Below are positions 1-8,212 of a stretch of DNA of 64,000 nt, piece after piece. This stretch comes from Miniphocaeibacter halophilus (GTDB taxonomy: Bacteria; Bacillota; Clostridia; Tissierellales; Peptoniphilaceae). The stretch lies in contig NZ_CP066744.1 of the NCBI RefSeq assembly GCF_016458825.1, forward strand, positions 927,868-991,867, in the 5' to 3' direction. How positions within the stretch are numbered: position 1 is the stretch's first letter; the number at the start of each line of letters is the position of its first letter. The translations under genes were made by a program, and so were the position numbers. A model generated the notes under the pieces. That model saw only the letters and a program-made list of their open reading frames with translations, did not search any database and was not told where the DNA came from.

Positions 1-19
1 ATATTAACAATTAAAAAAT

Positions 20-667
20 TTATTTATTCCCACTAAGTAAATCATTTAAATTCTTTTTATAAGCTCTATGAAAATATATGAAAAGAATAATTGATAATAT
101 TATTGCTATAAAATACAATTTAACATTAATTTTAATTTCAAATAATACAAAATTATCCAATAAATTAATAGGTAATAATATTAAAAACATTAATAAAAAT
201 CCAATGAAACCACCTTTTTTAATTCTAGTTGCAAATTTATTATATAGGTATAAATAAGGAATAATTATTAATACCATCATAAGCCATTCTGAACCCACTA
301 TAATATTTTCTCCTATGCCGTCATCTAATTTAAAAAATAAATTTATTATTAAAGTCACAAAAATTATTAGAAAAATATTATATAGATAATATAAAACAGA
401 TGATTTTCCTATATCTTTTTTTCTATTATTTTTTATTTCATCTGCAAATTTCTTATAATCTTTCCCTATTACTTCCTCCCAACTTTGCCCACGGACTTGC
501 CCATCATATAGCATATTAACAATATCATTTTTAATTAAAATCTTAGTTTTATCTATTTCCTCATCTAAATTTAAATATATGGACAAGATGTCATATATTC
601 TATAATTTTCCTTATTTAATTTTGTAATAACTCTGTTATTTTCTATTTCTATATCCTTATATTTCAT
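20..667 (-). CDS. DUF1048-like four-TM membrane protein, paralog 1
   Basis: A 215-residue protein. The first ~85 residues are soluble and carry a pattern like the DUF1048 proteins that accompany PadR regulators: a short helical stretch, then GQVRG, SWEEVIG and FADEI. Four hydrophobic segments follow (roughly residues 90-112, 125-145, 152-175 and 182-202). It is the last gene of a leftward set PadR / 686-1351 / this gene and begins 18 bp after its paralog, with AGGAG upstream of the ATG. The paralog pair shares the MKYKE/MKYKD start and domain order. Function is unknown; by analogy with PadR-linked membrane proteins it may act in an envelope or drug response, which is inference only. Confidence 0.6.
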   Translation of the reverse strand: MKYKDIEIENNRVITKLNKENYRIYDILSIYLNLDEEIDKTKILIKNDIVNMLYDGQVRGQSWEEVIGKDYKKFADEIKNNRKKDIGKSSVLYYLYNIFLIIFVTLIINLFFKLDDGIGENIIVGSEWLMMVLIIIPYLYLYNKFATRIKKGGFIGFLLMFLILLPINLLDNFVLFEIKINVKLYFIAIILSIILFIYFHRAYKKNLNDLLSGNK

Positions 668-685
668 AGCAAACTCCTAGGTATT

Positions 686-1351
686 CTAATTATTTCTATT
701 AACAATGAAAGTAGATATAATACTTAAGATAATAAGTATAAAAATAATTATCCAACTTATTATTTCAGGGTAATAAAAATATGTTAAGTTTTTAAATTGT
801 TGGTGCAGTAACACAGCTATTATTAATACGACTGTATTTATAATCATTAGATAAATATATCTAGTGTTCTTTTTTTTATTGAATATATTTTCTCCTCTTT
901 TTTTATTTAGCTTATACATAATTGTTGCAAATACCACTACTATTATAAATGCTAAGTAATCAAATTTAATTTTTGCCTCAGTTATACTTTTATCATCTAA
1001 TATTTCAGATACTCCTCCAAATATATAAGCAGTTAAAATGCCTAATACTGCAAATCTTGCAATATAAATAAAATTAAAAACTTTTTCTATAAAATTCATT
1101 TTTGGAACATTGTCTAATATTTCCTTGGCAAAAATATTATTATTTTCACCAATAACATTTTCTACTTTTTCTCCCCTATTTGCTCCCTCAAGCATAATAT
1201 TTATAATATCCGCCTTGATTTTCTCAATATTATAAACAGAAATATTATTAACTTCTAAATATCTTCCTATTTCTACAAGTTTTTCCTTATATTCTTTTGG
1301 AAGTTTTTCAAAGTATATTTCATTTTGATTTTTTAATTCCTTATATTTCAT
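686..1351 (-). CDS. DUF1048-like four-TM membrane protein, paralog 2
   Basis: A 221-residue paralog of the downstream gene. The N-terminal soluble part contains LPKEYKEKLVEIGRYL and then GANRGEKVENVIGE, which matches the DUF1048 pattern (LP-x-DY helix, then a G-x-x-x-G-K-x-V-x-x-x-x-G-E-D turn). Four membrane segments fill the C-terminal half. The start is supported by AGGAG eight bases before the ATG. It lies about 50 bp downstream of the padR gene and is probably co-transcribed and controlled by it. No catalytic motif is visible and no enzymatic role is proposed. Confidence 0.6.
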   Translation of the reverse strand: MKYKELKNQNEIYFEKLPKEYKEKLVEIGRYLEVNNISVYNIEKIKADIINIMLEGANRGEKVENVIGENNNIFAKEILDNVPKMNFIEKVFNFIYIARFAVLGILTAYIFGGVSEILDDKSITEAKIKFDYLAFIIVVVFATIMYKLNKKRGENIFNKKKNTRYIYLMIINTVVLIIAVLLHQQFKNLTYFYYPEIISWIIIFILIILSIISTFIVNRNN

Positions 1352-1402
1352 AACAAACTCCTTATTTAATCTATTTGTTGGTTTATATCTTTCCTTATAA
1401 AA

Positions 1403-1735
1403 TTATTCTTCCTCTTCTTTACTATTTAAAATTCTATTAATAATCTGGGAAAGTTCCTTCCAGTTTTCGTAAAAGTTGTCCAACTGTTTTAAACCTTCTT
1501 CTGTTATATGGTAATATTTTCTTCTTGGTCCTAACTCTGAAGCCCTATATTCTGCAGTGACTAAATTCTTCTTTTCCAATCTTAAAAGTATAGGATAAAT
1601 TGTTCCCTCTACCATGTCCTCAAATCCATAGTCCCTTAATTCCTGGACTATTAAATAGCCATATAAATCATCTTTTGATATTATTTCCAATACACAATCC
1701 TCCAATACCCCTTTTAGCATTTGGGACGGAATCAT
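1403..1735 (-). CDS. PadR family transcriptional regulator
   Basis: A 110-residue winged-helix protein of PadR subfamily 2 size. Hallmarks are MLKGVLEDCVLEIISKDDLYGYLIVQEL at residues ~6-33, GTIYPILLRLEKKNLV at ~44-59 and the wing ELGPRRKYYHITEEG at ~67-81. PadR proteins are usually dimeric repressors that respond to small molecules or membrane stress and often sit next to the genes they control. It is the first gene of a leftward cluster with two membrane proteins. The upstream region holds a strong dyad (1756-1800) just ahead of the GAGGTG ribosome binding site, so autorepression is likely. Confidence 0.9.
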   Translation of the reverse strand: MIPSQMLKGVLEDCVLEIISKDDLYGYLIVQELRDYGFEDMVEGTIYPILLRLEKKNLVTAEYRASELGPRRKYYHITEEGLKQLDNFYENWKELSQIINRILNSKEEEE

Positions 1736-1755
1736 TTAATCACCTCTTTTCTAGT

Positions 1756-1800
1756 CTACTTTGTATTACCTAGTAGTAACTACATTGTAATGCCAAGTAG
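1756..1800. promoter_or_regulatory. Candidate PadR operator (dyad)
   Basis: Inverted repeat CTACTTTGTATTAC (1756-1769) and GTAATGCCAAGTAG (1787-1800), 12 of 14 positions matching, with an inner dyad GTAGT-A-ACTAC at 1773-1783. It sits about 20 bp upstream of the padR start codon. PadR operators known from other species are long dyads containing ATTAC/GTAAT elements, which fits. Assignment is inference from symmetry and position. Confidence 0.6.
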
Positions 1801-1930
1801 TCCCCTTGTCAATATATTATTGCTTAAATTCATTTGTGTTTTCCTTGAAATTTAGCTATTTATCTATAAACAATGCCAATCTAACAAAATTGTTAGATTA
1901 AATAAAATATTAAATTATTTTAATATAAAA

Positions 1931-1963
1931 TAAAAAAGACCATTTGTTTAACAAACGATCTAT
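1931..1963 (-). terminator. Intrinsic terminator after the CPBP gene pair
   Basis: On the minus strand a hairpin with arms at 1951-1961 and 1937-1947 (two G-T wobbles, 3-nt loop) is followed by a T run. It overlaps the stop codon of the leftward CPBP gene at 1960. Confidence 0.7.
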
Positions 1964-2637
1964 AAAATACCCAACACTGCCAGTAAGGCTATTGAATTGT
2001 GAATTGCATGGTAAAAAAACGAGGCTATAAAATTGTCTTTATTCAATATATAAATAATTGTAAAAGCCATGCCCATTAAAAAATATACTATAAAGGATAG
2101 GGTTAATTCGCTATGAATTAAGGCAAATAAAATACAGCTTATTATTATGGCTAGAAATTTTGGTATAGTTTTTGACAATTCCCCTATTAATATGTGCCTA
2201 AATATGATTTCTTCAACAAATGGCGCTAGTATTATTGTTCCAAATATCATTATAGGATATGAATTTATCATTTCTTCCAGACTATATTGATTTGAAGAAG
2301 TTGGAATTTCAATTAATAAACCAATAAGTACCGATAATGCTATAAATAATATATAGACTACTATAAATTGTATTATTTTCTTCCACCATTTATTTGCAAA
2401 GTTTTTCATTCCTATTTTTAGCTCCTGCCAATAAAATACAATTCCAAAAATTGACATTATAAATAACTTTGACTCATTATATACGGTATTTATTAATATT
2501 ATATTACTAATATCGATAAAATTTGGTAATACCCTTATTAAAATTTCATCTAAAAGTATAAAATACAAGAAGATATAGACTATATTTTTTAAAGTTTTTC
2601 TATTTTGTTTTTTATTTTCTAAATTGTTATTTTCCAT
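1960..2637 (-). CDS. CPBP family intramembrane metalloprotease (CAAX-like/Abi)
   Basis: A 225-residue polytopic membrane protein. It has the family's EExxxR motif as VEEIIFRHILIG (E142, E143, R147), then FALIHSE (H175) and FYHAIHNS near residues 208-214, the glutamates and histidines expected to bind the catalytic metal. CPBP proteins are related to Rce1 prenyl-endopeptidases; bacterial members are linked to bacteriocin self-immunity or peptide maturation. It is second in a two-gene leftward unit, 8 bp after a paralog with the same layout. The substrate is unknown. Confidence 0.85.
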   Translation of the reverse strand: MENNNLENKKQNRKTLKNIVYIFLYFILLDEILIRVLPNFIDISNIILINTVYNESKLFIMSIFGIVFYWQELKIGMKNFANKWWKKIIQFIVVYILFIALSVLIGLLIEIPTSSNQYSLEEMINSYPIMIFGTIILAPFVEEIIFRHILIGELSKTIPKFLAIIISCILFALIHSELTLSFIVYFLMGMAFTIIYILNKDNFIASFFYHAIHNSIALLAVLGIL

Positions 2638-2645
2638 TTTTCCCT

Positions 2646-3332
2646 TTACATTAAACTAATCATAGTTATTGTTGCTAATAAATTCCAAATCATATGATAT
2701 ATAATTGAAACCACTACATTTTTCCCTGATTTTATATAAATAAGAGCTAAGATTATACTGCCGGTTATATAGGATAAAAATGAAATACTAAATCCACTAT
2801 GGACAAAGGCAAATAGCACAATACTAATAATTGCTGCACTAATAGTTGAAATCCTTCCTGATAATTTACCTATTAATATATGTCTAAAAACCAGTTCCTC
2901 TATAAAAGGGGCAAAAATAACCGTTGTTATAGATTCAAATATTGGAAATTCCATAAAGGCTTCATTTAATCCCTCTTGATTTTCCGGAATTGGTAGTTTA
3001 AAAATAATATCCATAAAATATTCCAAATAGGTATCAATAATAGTTATCCCTAAGAGAATTAGTATTATTTTAAACCAATGCTTTTTAAATTTATTAAAAC
3101 ATTCAATTAAATCATCCTTATAATAGGATATTCCCATTCCTGTTAAAACAGCATAAAATGACAGTTCATATAGCAAATCTACATAAGAATCACTTAATGG
3201 TATGAACATGTAAACAAGAACAAAAGCAAATAATCCTATTATTTCAAATATAAAAAAATATGTTAAAAGAAATAAAATATCATGTCTTTCAATCCCATTA
3301 TAAGTATTTTTTTCAAGTTTATCTTTCCCCAT
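2646..3332 (-). CDS. CPBP family intramembrane metalloprotease (CAAX-like/Abi), paralog
   Basis: A 228-residue paralog of the next gene. It contains IEELVFRHILIG (E145, E146, R150), FAFVHSG (H178) and a C-terminal YHMIWN element, with six to eight hydrophobic segments. It is transcribed first in the pair. Two adjacent CPBP genes suggest local duplication. No bacteriocin precursor gene with a double-glycine leader was seen nearby, so a self-immunity role has no direct support here. Confidence 0.85.
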   Translation of the reverse strand: MGKDKLEKNTYNGIERHDILFLLTYFFIFEIIGLFAFVLVYMFIPLSDSYVDLLYELSFYAVLTGMGISYYKDDLIECFNKFKKHWFKIILILLGITIIDTYLEYFMDIIFKLPIPENQEGLNEAFMEFPIFESITTVIFAPFIEELVFRHILIGKLSGRISTISAAIISIVLFAFVHSGFSISFLSYITGSIILALIYIKSGKNVVVSIIYHMIWNLLATITMISLM

Positions 3333-3402
3333 ATATTCTCCAATATTTAAATTATTTTCTATAATTTGTAAATAAACTAATTTTGTATTATTATATCATA
3401 AG

Positions 3403-3431
3403 AAAATAGACAGCTATAAGCCGTCTATTTT
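3403..3431 (-). terminator. Terminator hairpin between the CPBP and DUF4177 genes
   Basis: Arms AAAATAGAC (3403-3411) and GTCTATTTT (3423-3431) flank an 11-nt loop region. T-rich sequence lies on both outer sides. It sits just past the stop of the leftward DUF4177 gene (3438) and probably ends that transcript. Confidence 0.7.
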
Positions 3432-3437
3432 ATACTT

Positions 3438-3632
3438 TTATATTTCCCTTTTAAATACAGAAATCAAATAACGAGTAGAACCATAATCTTGATTCATCCC
3501 TATATTCTCCATTAGTTCCCAACCCTGTTGACCTAGTTGATTAAGTTCATATTCTAACTCTTCAACATTTACCTTTCCACCTAATATTCCCTTAGCATCG
3601 GTTTTCATTAATTTATACTCAAATTTTTTCAT
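3438..3632 (-). CDS. DUF4177 small protein
   Basis: A 64-residue soluble protein that fits DUF4177: it opens KKFEYKLMKTDAKG, then has GGKVNVEELEYELNQLGQQGWELM and a terminal hydrophobic strand before FKREI. The EE-LN-LG-xxGWE pattern is the family signature. Function is not known for the family. It is a single gene with its own GGGGGAA ribosome binding site and a terminator behind it. Confidence 0.8.
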   Translation of the reverse strand: MKKFEYKLMKTDAKGILGGKVNVEELEYELNQLGQQGWELMENIGMNQDYGSTRYLISVFKREI

Positions 3633-3732
3633 GACTTATTCCCCCTTCTTTATATAGAAAGAATATCAAATACTAAAGGAAGAAGTAAGTTACTAAGGTA
3701 ATTTATTTCTAGTTACTTTTGTCACTTTCTCT

Positions 3733-4731
3733 TTAATCTATATATTTTTCCAGTAGTTCTACTTTTTGCCTATCGGCATCTAACCTAACCTTTACACCTA
3801 TTGGCATTGTTAACATAGGATGGGTGTGGCTACAGTCAAATTCTGCTAAAATTGGTATATTTGTATGGCCTATTACCTCTTTTAAAACTTCATAGTGCTT
3901 TCTATCTGATTCTTTATTGTCAAATAGTTCATGTTTGCCTAAAATTATTCCACCTATTTTATCGAAAACTCCATTTATCTTTAAATGAGCAAAGCTTCTT
4001 TCGACTGTACCAATATCCTTTAAAGAATCCTCTATTAAGAGAATATCTCCCTTTTCTATTTCCGGCATATAGGGACTACCCCAAATTCCTAACATGGTAT
4101 TTAAATTTCCACCAATAAGCCTACCTTCTGCAACTCCCGGATTTAATGTAAGTAATTTATTTTCTATTTTCTTTTTACTTCTATTTTGCCTTTCCCAATC
4201 TATATATTCCTCAGTCCAATAACTAGGTGTTGGCATTTCATAGGGTAATTCTTTTTCATCTACTAATATATTTTTAAAATATTCGTAGGTTAAGTCTACA
4301 AATGGTGACAATTCTCCAAAAGAGGCTATTAAGGCAGGGCCATAAAAAGTAGTAAGTCCAATTTTTGCATAAATCCCCAATAAAATTGCTGTTACATCAG
4401 AATAACCTATAATTATTTTAGGATTATTTCTTAAAGCCTCGTAATCAATATAGGGTAAAAGGGAATTGGAATTTAACCCTCCAATAGTGGCCATTATACA
4501 TTTTACTTCTTTATTTCTAATTAATTCGTTTAGCTCTTCTGTCCTTTCCTTAATACTGCCTGAACGATAATAATCATATTTTCCTGTAAGCTTCCCGTCT
4601 AGCACCTTAAATCCCTTTGACTCTAAAAACTTCTTTCCTCTTTCAAATCTTTTTGGTGTTAAATAGGTAAAGGGAGACGAAGGCGAAAAAATTCCAATAG
4701 TGTCCCCTTGTTTAAGTTTTTCTGGTAACAT
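3733..4731 (-). CDS. S66 family LD-carboxypeptidase / MccF-like peptidase
   Basis: A 332-residue serine peptidase of family S66. The nucleophile is S111 in IIGYSDVT. The later LLIEDS segment and the HTHPM segment near residue 308 supply the Glu and His of the Ser-Glu-His triad. Family members cleave the L,D bond of murein tetrapeptides (LdcA) or hydrolyse microcin C7-type nucleotide conjugates (MccF). The insertion TEEYIDWERQNRSKKK and the GGLNSN loop resemble the MccF-like subgroup, but the substrate cannot be fixed. It has AGGAGG before the ATG and is divergent from pcp. Confidence 0.85.
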   Translation of the reverse strand: MLPEKLKQGDTIGIFSPSSPFTYLTPKRFERGKKFLESKGFKVLDGKLTGKYDYYRSGSIKERTEELNELIRNKEVKCIMATIGGLNSNSLLPYIDYEALRNNPKIIIGYSDVTAILLGIYAKIGLTTFYGPALIASFGELSPFVDLTYEYFKNILVDEKELPYEMPTPSYWTEEYIDWERQNRSKKKIENKLLTLNPGVAEGRLIGGNLNTMLGIWGSPYMPEIEKGDILLIEDSLKDIGTVERSFAHLKINGVFDKIGGIILGKHELFDNKESDRKHYEVLKEVIGHTNIPILAEFDCSHTHPMLTMPIGVKVRLDADRQKVELLEKYID

Positions 4732-4841
4732 ATTTACCTCCTAGTGTTTTCCAATTATTATAACATATGTTAATTGTTTTTTATTTTTATAATTGTAATT
4801 CATTTTATTTAGTTATAATATTATTTATATAGGAGGGATTT

Positions 4842-5489
4842 ATGAAAGTATTAATAACAGGATTTGACCCCTTTGGAGGGGAAGAAATCAACCCGGCATT
4901 TGAAGCCATTAAACTGCTTCCTAATAAAATTGTAGATGCTGAAATAATAAAATTAGAAGTTCCTACAATTTTTAACGATTCCATAAAGGTTTTAGAAGAT
5001 GCAATAAGAAAGAATATGCCGGATATAGTTATATGTGTAGGACAGGCAGGAGGAAGATTTACAATATCCCCAGAAAGAGTTGCCATTAACTTAAATGATG
5101 CTGTAATTCCTGACAATAAGGGGCAGCAGCCTGTAGATGAAAAGATTTTTAAAGATGGAGAAAATGCTTACTTTACAAGCTTACCTGTAAAAGCAATGGT
5201 TAAAAACATGAAAAAGAACCATATTCCCGCATCAATTTCCTATAGTGCCGGAACCTATGTATGCAACAATCTAATGTATGGACTACTTTACCTTTTAAAT
5301 ACCATACCTGAATTCAAGAAAATCAAAGGTGGCTTTATTCATGTTCCCTATTCAACAGAACAAATTCTCTATAAGGTAAATACACCGTCCCTGTCCCTAA
5401 TACAAATTGCTGAAGGCTTGGAAATTTGCATTGAAACAGCTGTAAGGACAAAAGAGGATATTACTACAATTGGTGGAACAATACATTAA
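4842..5489 (+). CDS. pcp: Pyroglutamyl-peptidase I
   Basis: A 215-residue cysteine peptidase (C15) that removes N-terminal pyroglutamate from peptides in the cytoplasm. The GFDPFGGEEINPA signature is at residues 7-19. The triad is E79 (in TISPERVAIN), C141 (in SAGTYVCNNLMYG) and H167 (in GFIHVPY), the same spacing as in Bacillus Pcp. Length is typical. An ideal AGGAGGG lies before the ATG. It is monocistronic and divergent from the S66 peptidase; both fit a peptide-using anaerobe. Confidence 0.95.
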   Translation: MKVLITGFDPFGGEEINPAFEAIKLLPNKIVDAEIIKLEVPTIFNDSIKVLEDAIRKNMPDIVICVGQAGGRFTISPERVAINLNDAVIPDNKGQQPVDEKIFKDGENAYFTSLPVKAMVKNMKKNHIPASISYSAGTYVCNNLMYGLLYLLNTIPEFKKIKGGFIHVPYSTEQILYKVNTPSLSLIQIAEGLEICIETAVRTKEDITTIGGTIH

Positions 5490-5600
5490 AAACATTCTAA
5501 ATAATATTATATTTTCCAATTATTAAATTATCTCAATACTGTTAGGATTATGTTATCTTTTATAAAAATCACTATGATATAATTTTCCTAGGAGGCTTGT

Positions 5601-6239
5601 ATGAAAAAAAAATTAAAAATAATTGGATTAATAGCTTTATTTATAGCTACCCTACTCATTATCTTCTTGGTATTTATGTATTTTTCTTTTAGACCAACAC
5701 AAGATAATAAAAGAAATATATCCTCCACTAATGTTTATATGAGTGGTAAAGTAGGAGATGATGAAAGAACTCCTATTATATATAGTTACAAAGAAAGTGA
5801 GTTTAACAATTTTTCCAAGGAGGAAAAGGAAAAAATTTTCGATAAAATTGGTGGAAAGGTAGAAGGTGATATTCCCGCTATATATTTAGATGGGGATAAT
5901 AAAATATACATGAACTTTTTTAAAGATGACAAAATTATAAAACCTGATAATTTACCTGTAATAAAAATAAAGGCCTATCCTTCATACTATGATAGTCCTG
6001 AAACAAGATTGGATTTTGAAGATAATTTTGTCCAAGAAGATGATTACTACACTTATGCTTTTAAAAGATACCATAATCAATATGAAAAATATATTCTTGA
6101 ACACATTGAAATAGAGGTACTCTATGAAGTAGATAAGGAAAAATATATTTCACTGCTTTCAATAAATAACTTAAATACCGATGATGGTACTGATTTTTTT
6201 GAAAATGAAAAACTATCAGAGCCAATTCCAGCTGAATAA
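5601..6239 (+). CDS. Hypothetical membrane-anchored extracellular protein
   Basis: A 212-residue protein with a short KKKLK cationic start and one strong membrane segment (residues ~8-30), followed by an acidic, mainly extracellular domain with no recognised motif. The anchor lacks a lipobox and looks like a signal-anchor. AGGAGG precedes the ATG and a TATAAT lies about 20 bp upstream. The next gene starts 31 bp downstream and is probably co-transcribed. Function unknown. Confidence 0.6.
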   Translation: MKKKLKIIGLIALFIATLLIIFLVFMYFSFRPTQDNKRNISSTNVYMSGKVGDDERTPIIYSYKESEFNNFSKEEKEKIFDKIGGKVEGDIPAIYLDGDNKIYMNFFKDDKIIKPDNLPVIKIKAYPSYYDSPETRLDFEDNFVQEDDYYTYAFKRYHNQYEKYILEHIEIEVLYEVDKEKYISLLSINNLNTDDGTDFFENEKLSEPIPAE

Positions 6240-6270
6240 GAATTTATATATTATAAATGGAGGTTATAGA

Positions 6271-6915
6271 ATGAATTTAAAAGAATATGAAAAAGAAAAT
6301 GCAAGAATTTTACCGCAGTTAAAAAATGAATATAAGAAGGAATATTTTAAAATTTATAATTATATAGATTTTGACGATAGTTTCAATCTTAGAAAAGTTA
6401 TTACTGAAAATACTATATTGAAAAAACTTTTAAATTTTCAAGAAAAAGGAAAAGATGTAAATAATGAAGAAGTGTCGTCTTTCTTAAATAATAGTATAGG
6501 AATATATAAAAACACTCCTAAAATAGATTATAAATATAGGATTTTGACTTTAATAAAATTTTTTTCCTTAATCCTTCTAGCTATATCCCTAGCCTCTCTT
6601 ACTATTAACCTATCAAATGACAATGATATAATTAAAAGTGGAGTTAGACTTTATTTAATATATTGGTTTGTTTCATTATTTATAGTACATTCAATCACAA
6701 AGAAATTTACACCTTTGAAAATTAAAAAAAATACTCTAGGTGTAATACTGTTTGTCATTCCACTTGCCCTGGAAAGCTTTTTAGATATAATTTTTCCCTT
6801 AAATATATTTATAGATTTTTATGTTTTTATAGGAATTACAATTGTTTCTTTAATAACTTTCTTTGTGTCCAAACACTACTCTAAAAAAGAATGTACTAGC
6901 CTATATAGTAACTAA
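6271..6915 (+). CDS. Hypothetical membrane protein, DUF1048-like architecture
   Basis: A 214-residue protein. I chose the ATG at 6271, preceded by GGAGG at 6259-6263, rather than an in-frame ATG 90 bases upstream that overlaps the preceding gene. About 95 N-terminal residues are soluble and helical (LPQLKNEYKKEYFKIYNYI and so on) and four or so membrane segments follow, the same layout as the two proteins at the left end of the window. A third, divergent member of that family is possible. A terminator follows immediately. Confidence 0.55.
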   Translation: MNLKEYEKENARILPQLKNEYKKEYFKIYNYIDFDDSFNLRKVITENTILKKLLNFQEKGKDVNNEEVSSFLNNSIGIYKNTPKIDYKYRILTLIKFFSLILLAISLASLTINLSNDNDIIKSGVRLYLIYWFVSLFIVHSITKKFTPLKIKKNTLGVILFVIPLALESFLDIIFPLNIFIDFYVFIGITIVSLITFFVSKHYSKKECTSLYSN

Positions 6916-6922
6916 TAATAAA

Positions 6923-6965
6923 AGAAAAGCTAATGATTTAGATATTTAAAATCATTAGCTTTTCT
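6923..6965. terminator. Bidirectional terminator, copy A of a duplicated terminator
   Basis: Perfect 17-bp arms at 6923-6939 and 6949-6965 with a 9-nt loop, core AAAAGCTAATGATTT / AAATCATTAGCTTTT. It lies right after the stop at 6915. A near copy, including the preceding GTAACTAATAA stretch, occurs at 10591-10629. Confidence 0.85.
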
Positions 6966-7041
6966 GTTAATAAAATGGTTTTATTTCTTAAATTTAAAAT
7001 AATCTTAATAAAAATTTAATTTTATACTACTATAATATTGG

Positions 7042-7431
7042 CTATGCTTTGTTAATCTTATCCTTTATTAATTTTATAAATTCATCTAACAGCTTATTAT
7101 TATTGTCCATTAATATTTCAATATCTTTTGAGGTAGCGTCGTCTATATGTATTCCTACTATTGCTACTGTTACTCTATTTATAATTTTACTGGTATTTTT
7201 TGCCCATTCTCTAGCTATCATATCCTCTTTATGATATGGAATAGCCACTGTAGTCGCATCTGATGAGATTGCTCCTTTTTTATTTAGGCTCTCTCTTGGT
7301 AGTCCTACTGATATAGCTCCAATGTGATGTTTTTCTCCACCTTGTATAAATATTACTAAATCCTCACCTATTAATTTTGTTTTACAGGTTATTTTATATT
7401 TTCCTACTCCTTTTTCCAATATAAAATCCAC
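7042..7431 (-). CDS. lpdD: LpdD-like protein of UbiD decarboxylase clusters
   Basis: A 129-residue protein of the prenylated-flavin-associated LpdD family, the third component of gallate (lpdBCD) decarboxylase clusters. Motifs include GGEKHHIGAISVGLPRES and TVAIPYHKEDMIAREWA. Its proposed role is as chaperone or assembly factor for the prenyl-FMN decarboxylase. The GTG start at 7431 lies 1 bp past the ubiX stop and is preceded by GAAGGG, so the two are translationally linked. The assignment rests on pattern recognition plus the ubiX/ubiD context. Confidence 0.8.
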   Translation of the reverse strand: MDFILEKGVGKYKITCKTKLIGEDLVIFIQGGEKHHIGAISVGLPRESLNKKGAISSDATTVAIPYHKEDMIAREWAKNTSKIINRVTVAIVGIHIDDATSKDIEILMDNNNKLLDEFIKLIKDKINKA

Positions 7432-7432
7432 T

Positions 7433-7993
7433 TTACATACCCTTCCATCTTTTGAATTTATCGTATTTTATTCCAAGTTGCCATAAAACCTTTCCTACAA
7501 TATGGTCCATTTGCTCATCTAAGGTATTACTATTATTATAAAAAGTAAGCATTGGTGGAATTATTGTTACTCCAAGCTCTGCTAGATATTTCATATTTCT
7601 TAAATGAATTACACTTAACGGCGTTTCTCTAGGGACTATTATAAGCTTTCTTCTTTCTTTCAATGAAACATCTGCTGCTCTTAAAATTAAGTTTTCAGCA
7701 TAACCGGAAGCAATTCCTGCTAAAGTTTTCATTGAGCATGGAATAATAACCATTCCATTAAAATCATTTGAACCGCTGGCTATACTGGCTGATAAATCAT
7801 TATTGTCATATACAAAATCAGCAAATTTATATACATTTTCATAATCTAATGATGTTTCATATTTAAAATTTTCTTTGGCATTTTTAGATAAAATCAAATG
7901 AACTTCAACTTCTTCAATTTTATTCAAAAATTCTAAAATTTTATAGGCTAAGGCCACACCGCTAGCTCCTGTCACTCCTACTATAATTTTCAT
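7433..7993 (-). CDS. ubiX: UbiX-type flavin prenyltransferase (LpdB-like)
   Basis: A 186-residue flavoprotein that makes prenylated FMN from FMN and dimethylallyl phosphate, the cofactor of UbiD decarboxylases. The N-terminal MKIIVGVTGASGVALAYKIL is the FMN-binding start. IIPCSMKTLAGIASGYAENLILRAADV and LIIVPRETPLSVIHLRNM are the conserved middle motifs. It is divergent from lysR-ubiD and is first in the ubiX-lpdD unit. Cytoplasmic; expression probably follows the LysR regulator. Confidence 0.92.
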   Translation of the reverse strand: MKIIVGVTGASGVALAYKILEFLNKIEEVEVHLILSKNAKENFKYETSLDYENVYKFADFVYDNNDLSASIASGSNDFNGMVIIPCSMKTLAGIASGYAENLILRAADVSLKERRKLIIVPRETPLSVIHLRNMKYLAELGVTIIPPMLTFYNNSNTLDEQMDHIVGKVLWQLGIKYDKFKRWKGM

Positions 7994-8030
7994 AAATATC
8001 TCCTATTTATTAAATTCTTTAATGGTAAAT

Positions 8031-8052
8031 AATTCTATTTGATATTAGAATT
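8031..8052. promoter_or_regulatory. Candidate LysR binding dyad in the ubiX-lysR divergent region
   Basis: AATTCTA (8031-8037) and TAGAATT (8046-8052) form a perfect 7-bp dyad with 8-nt spacing, compatible with the T-N11-A sites of LysR regulators. A further TAGAATT half-site is at 8137-8143, next to a TTGATA (-35-like) at 8142-8147. Position between divergent target genes supports it; binding is not shown. Confidence 0.5.
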
Positions 8053-8168
8053 AAAATAAGCAATATAATTGCAAATAAATAATATCAGCTATTATTTATA
8101 GCAACAATTTCTTTTTGGAATAACCTTTTGCTAAAATAGAATTGATATACAACTTTATTTTTTATACA

Positions 8169-8193
8169 CTTTAGCTAAACAAATAAGCTAAAG
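8169..8193. promoter_or_regulatory. Dyad just upstream of the lysR ribosome binding site
   Basis: CTTTAGCT (8169-8176) and AGCTAAAG (8186-8193), perfect 8-bp arms with a 9-nt spacer, end 7 bp before AGGAGG. It could be an autoregulatory operator or a 5' leader hairpin of the lysR mRNA. Confidence 0.4.
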
Positions 8194-8212
8194 TTTCTAA
8201 GGAGGTAATTAA

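Noticed and set aside
4805-5116. Antisense reading frame across pcp
   Set aside because: It is a shadow of pcp, which has all catalytic residues and an ideal start.
6181-6270. Longer N-terminus of the 6271 gene
   Set aside because: It overlaps the previous gene and lacks a ribosome binding site, whereas GGAGG precedes the ATG at 6271.
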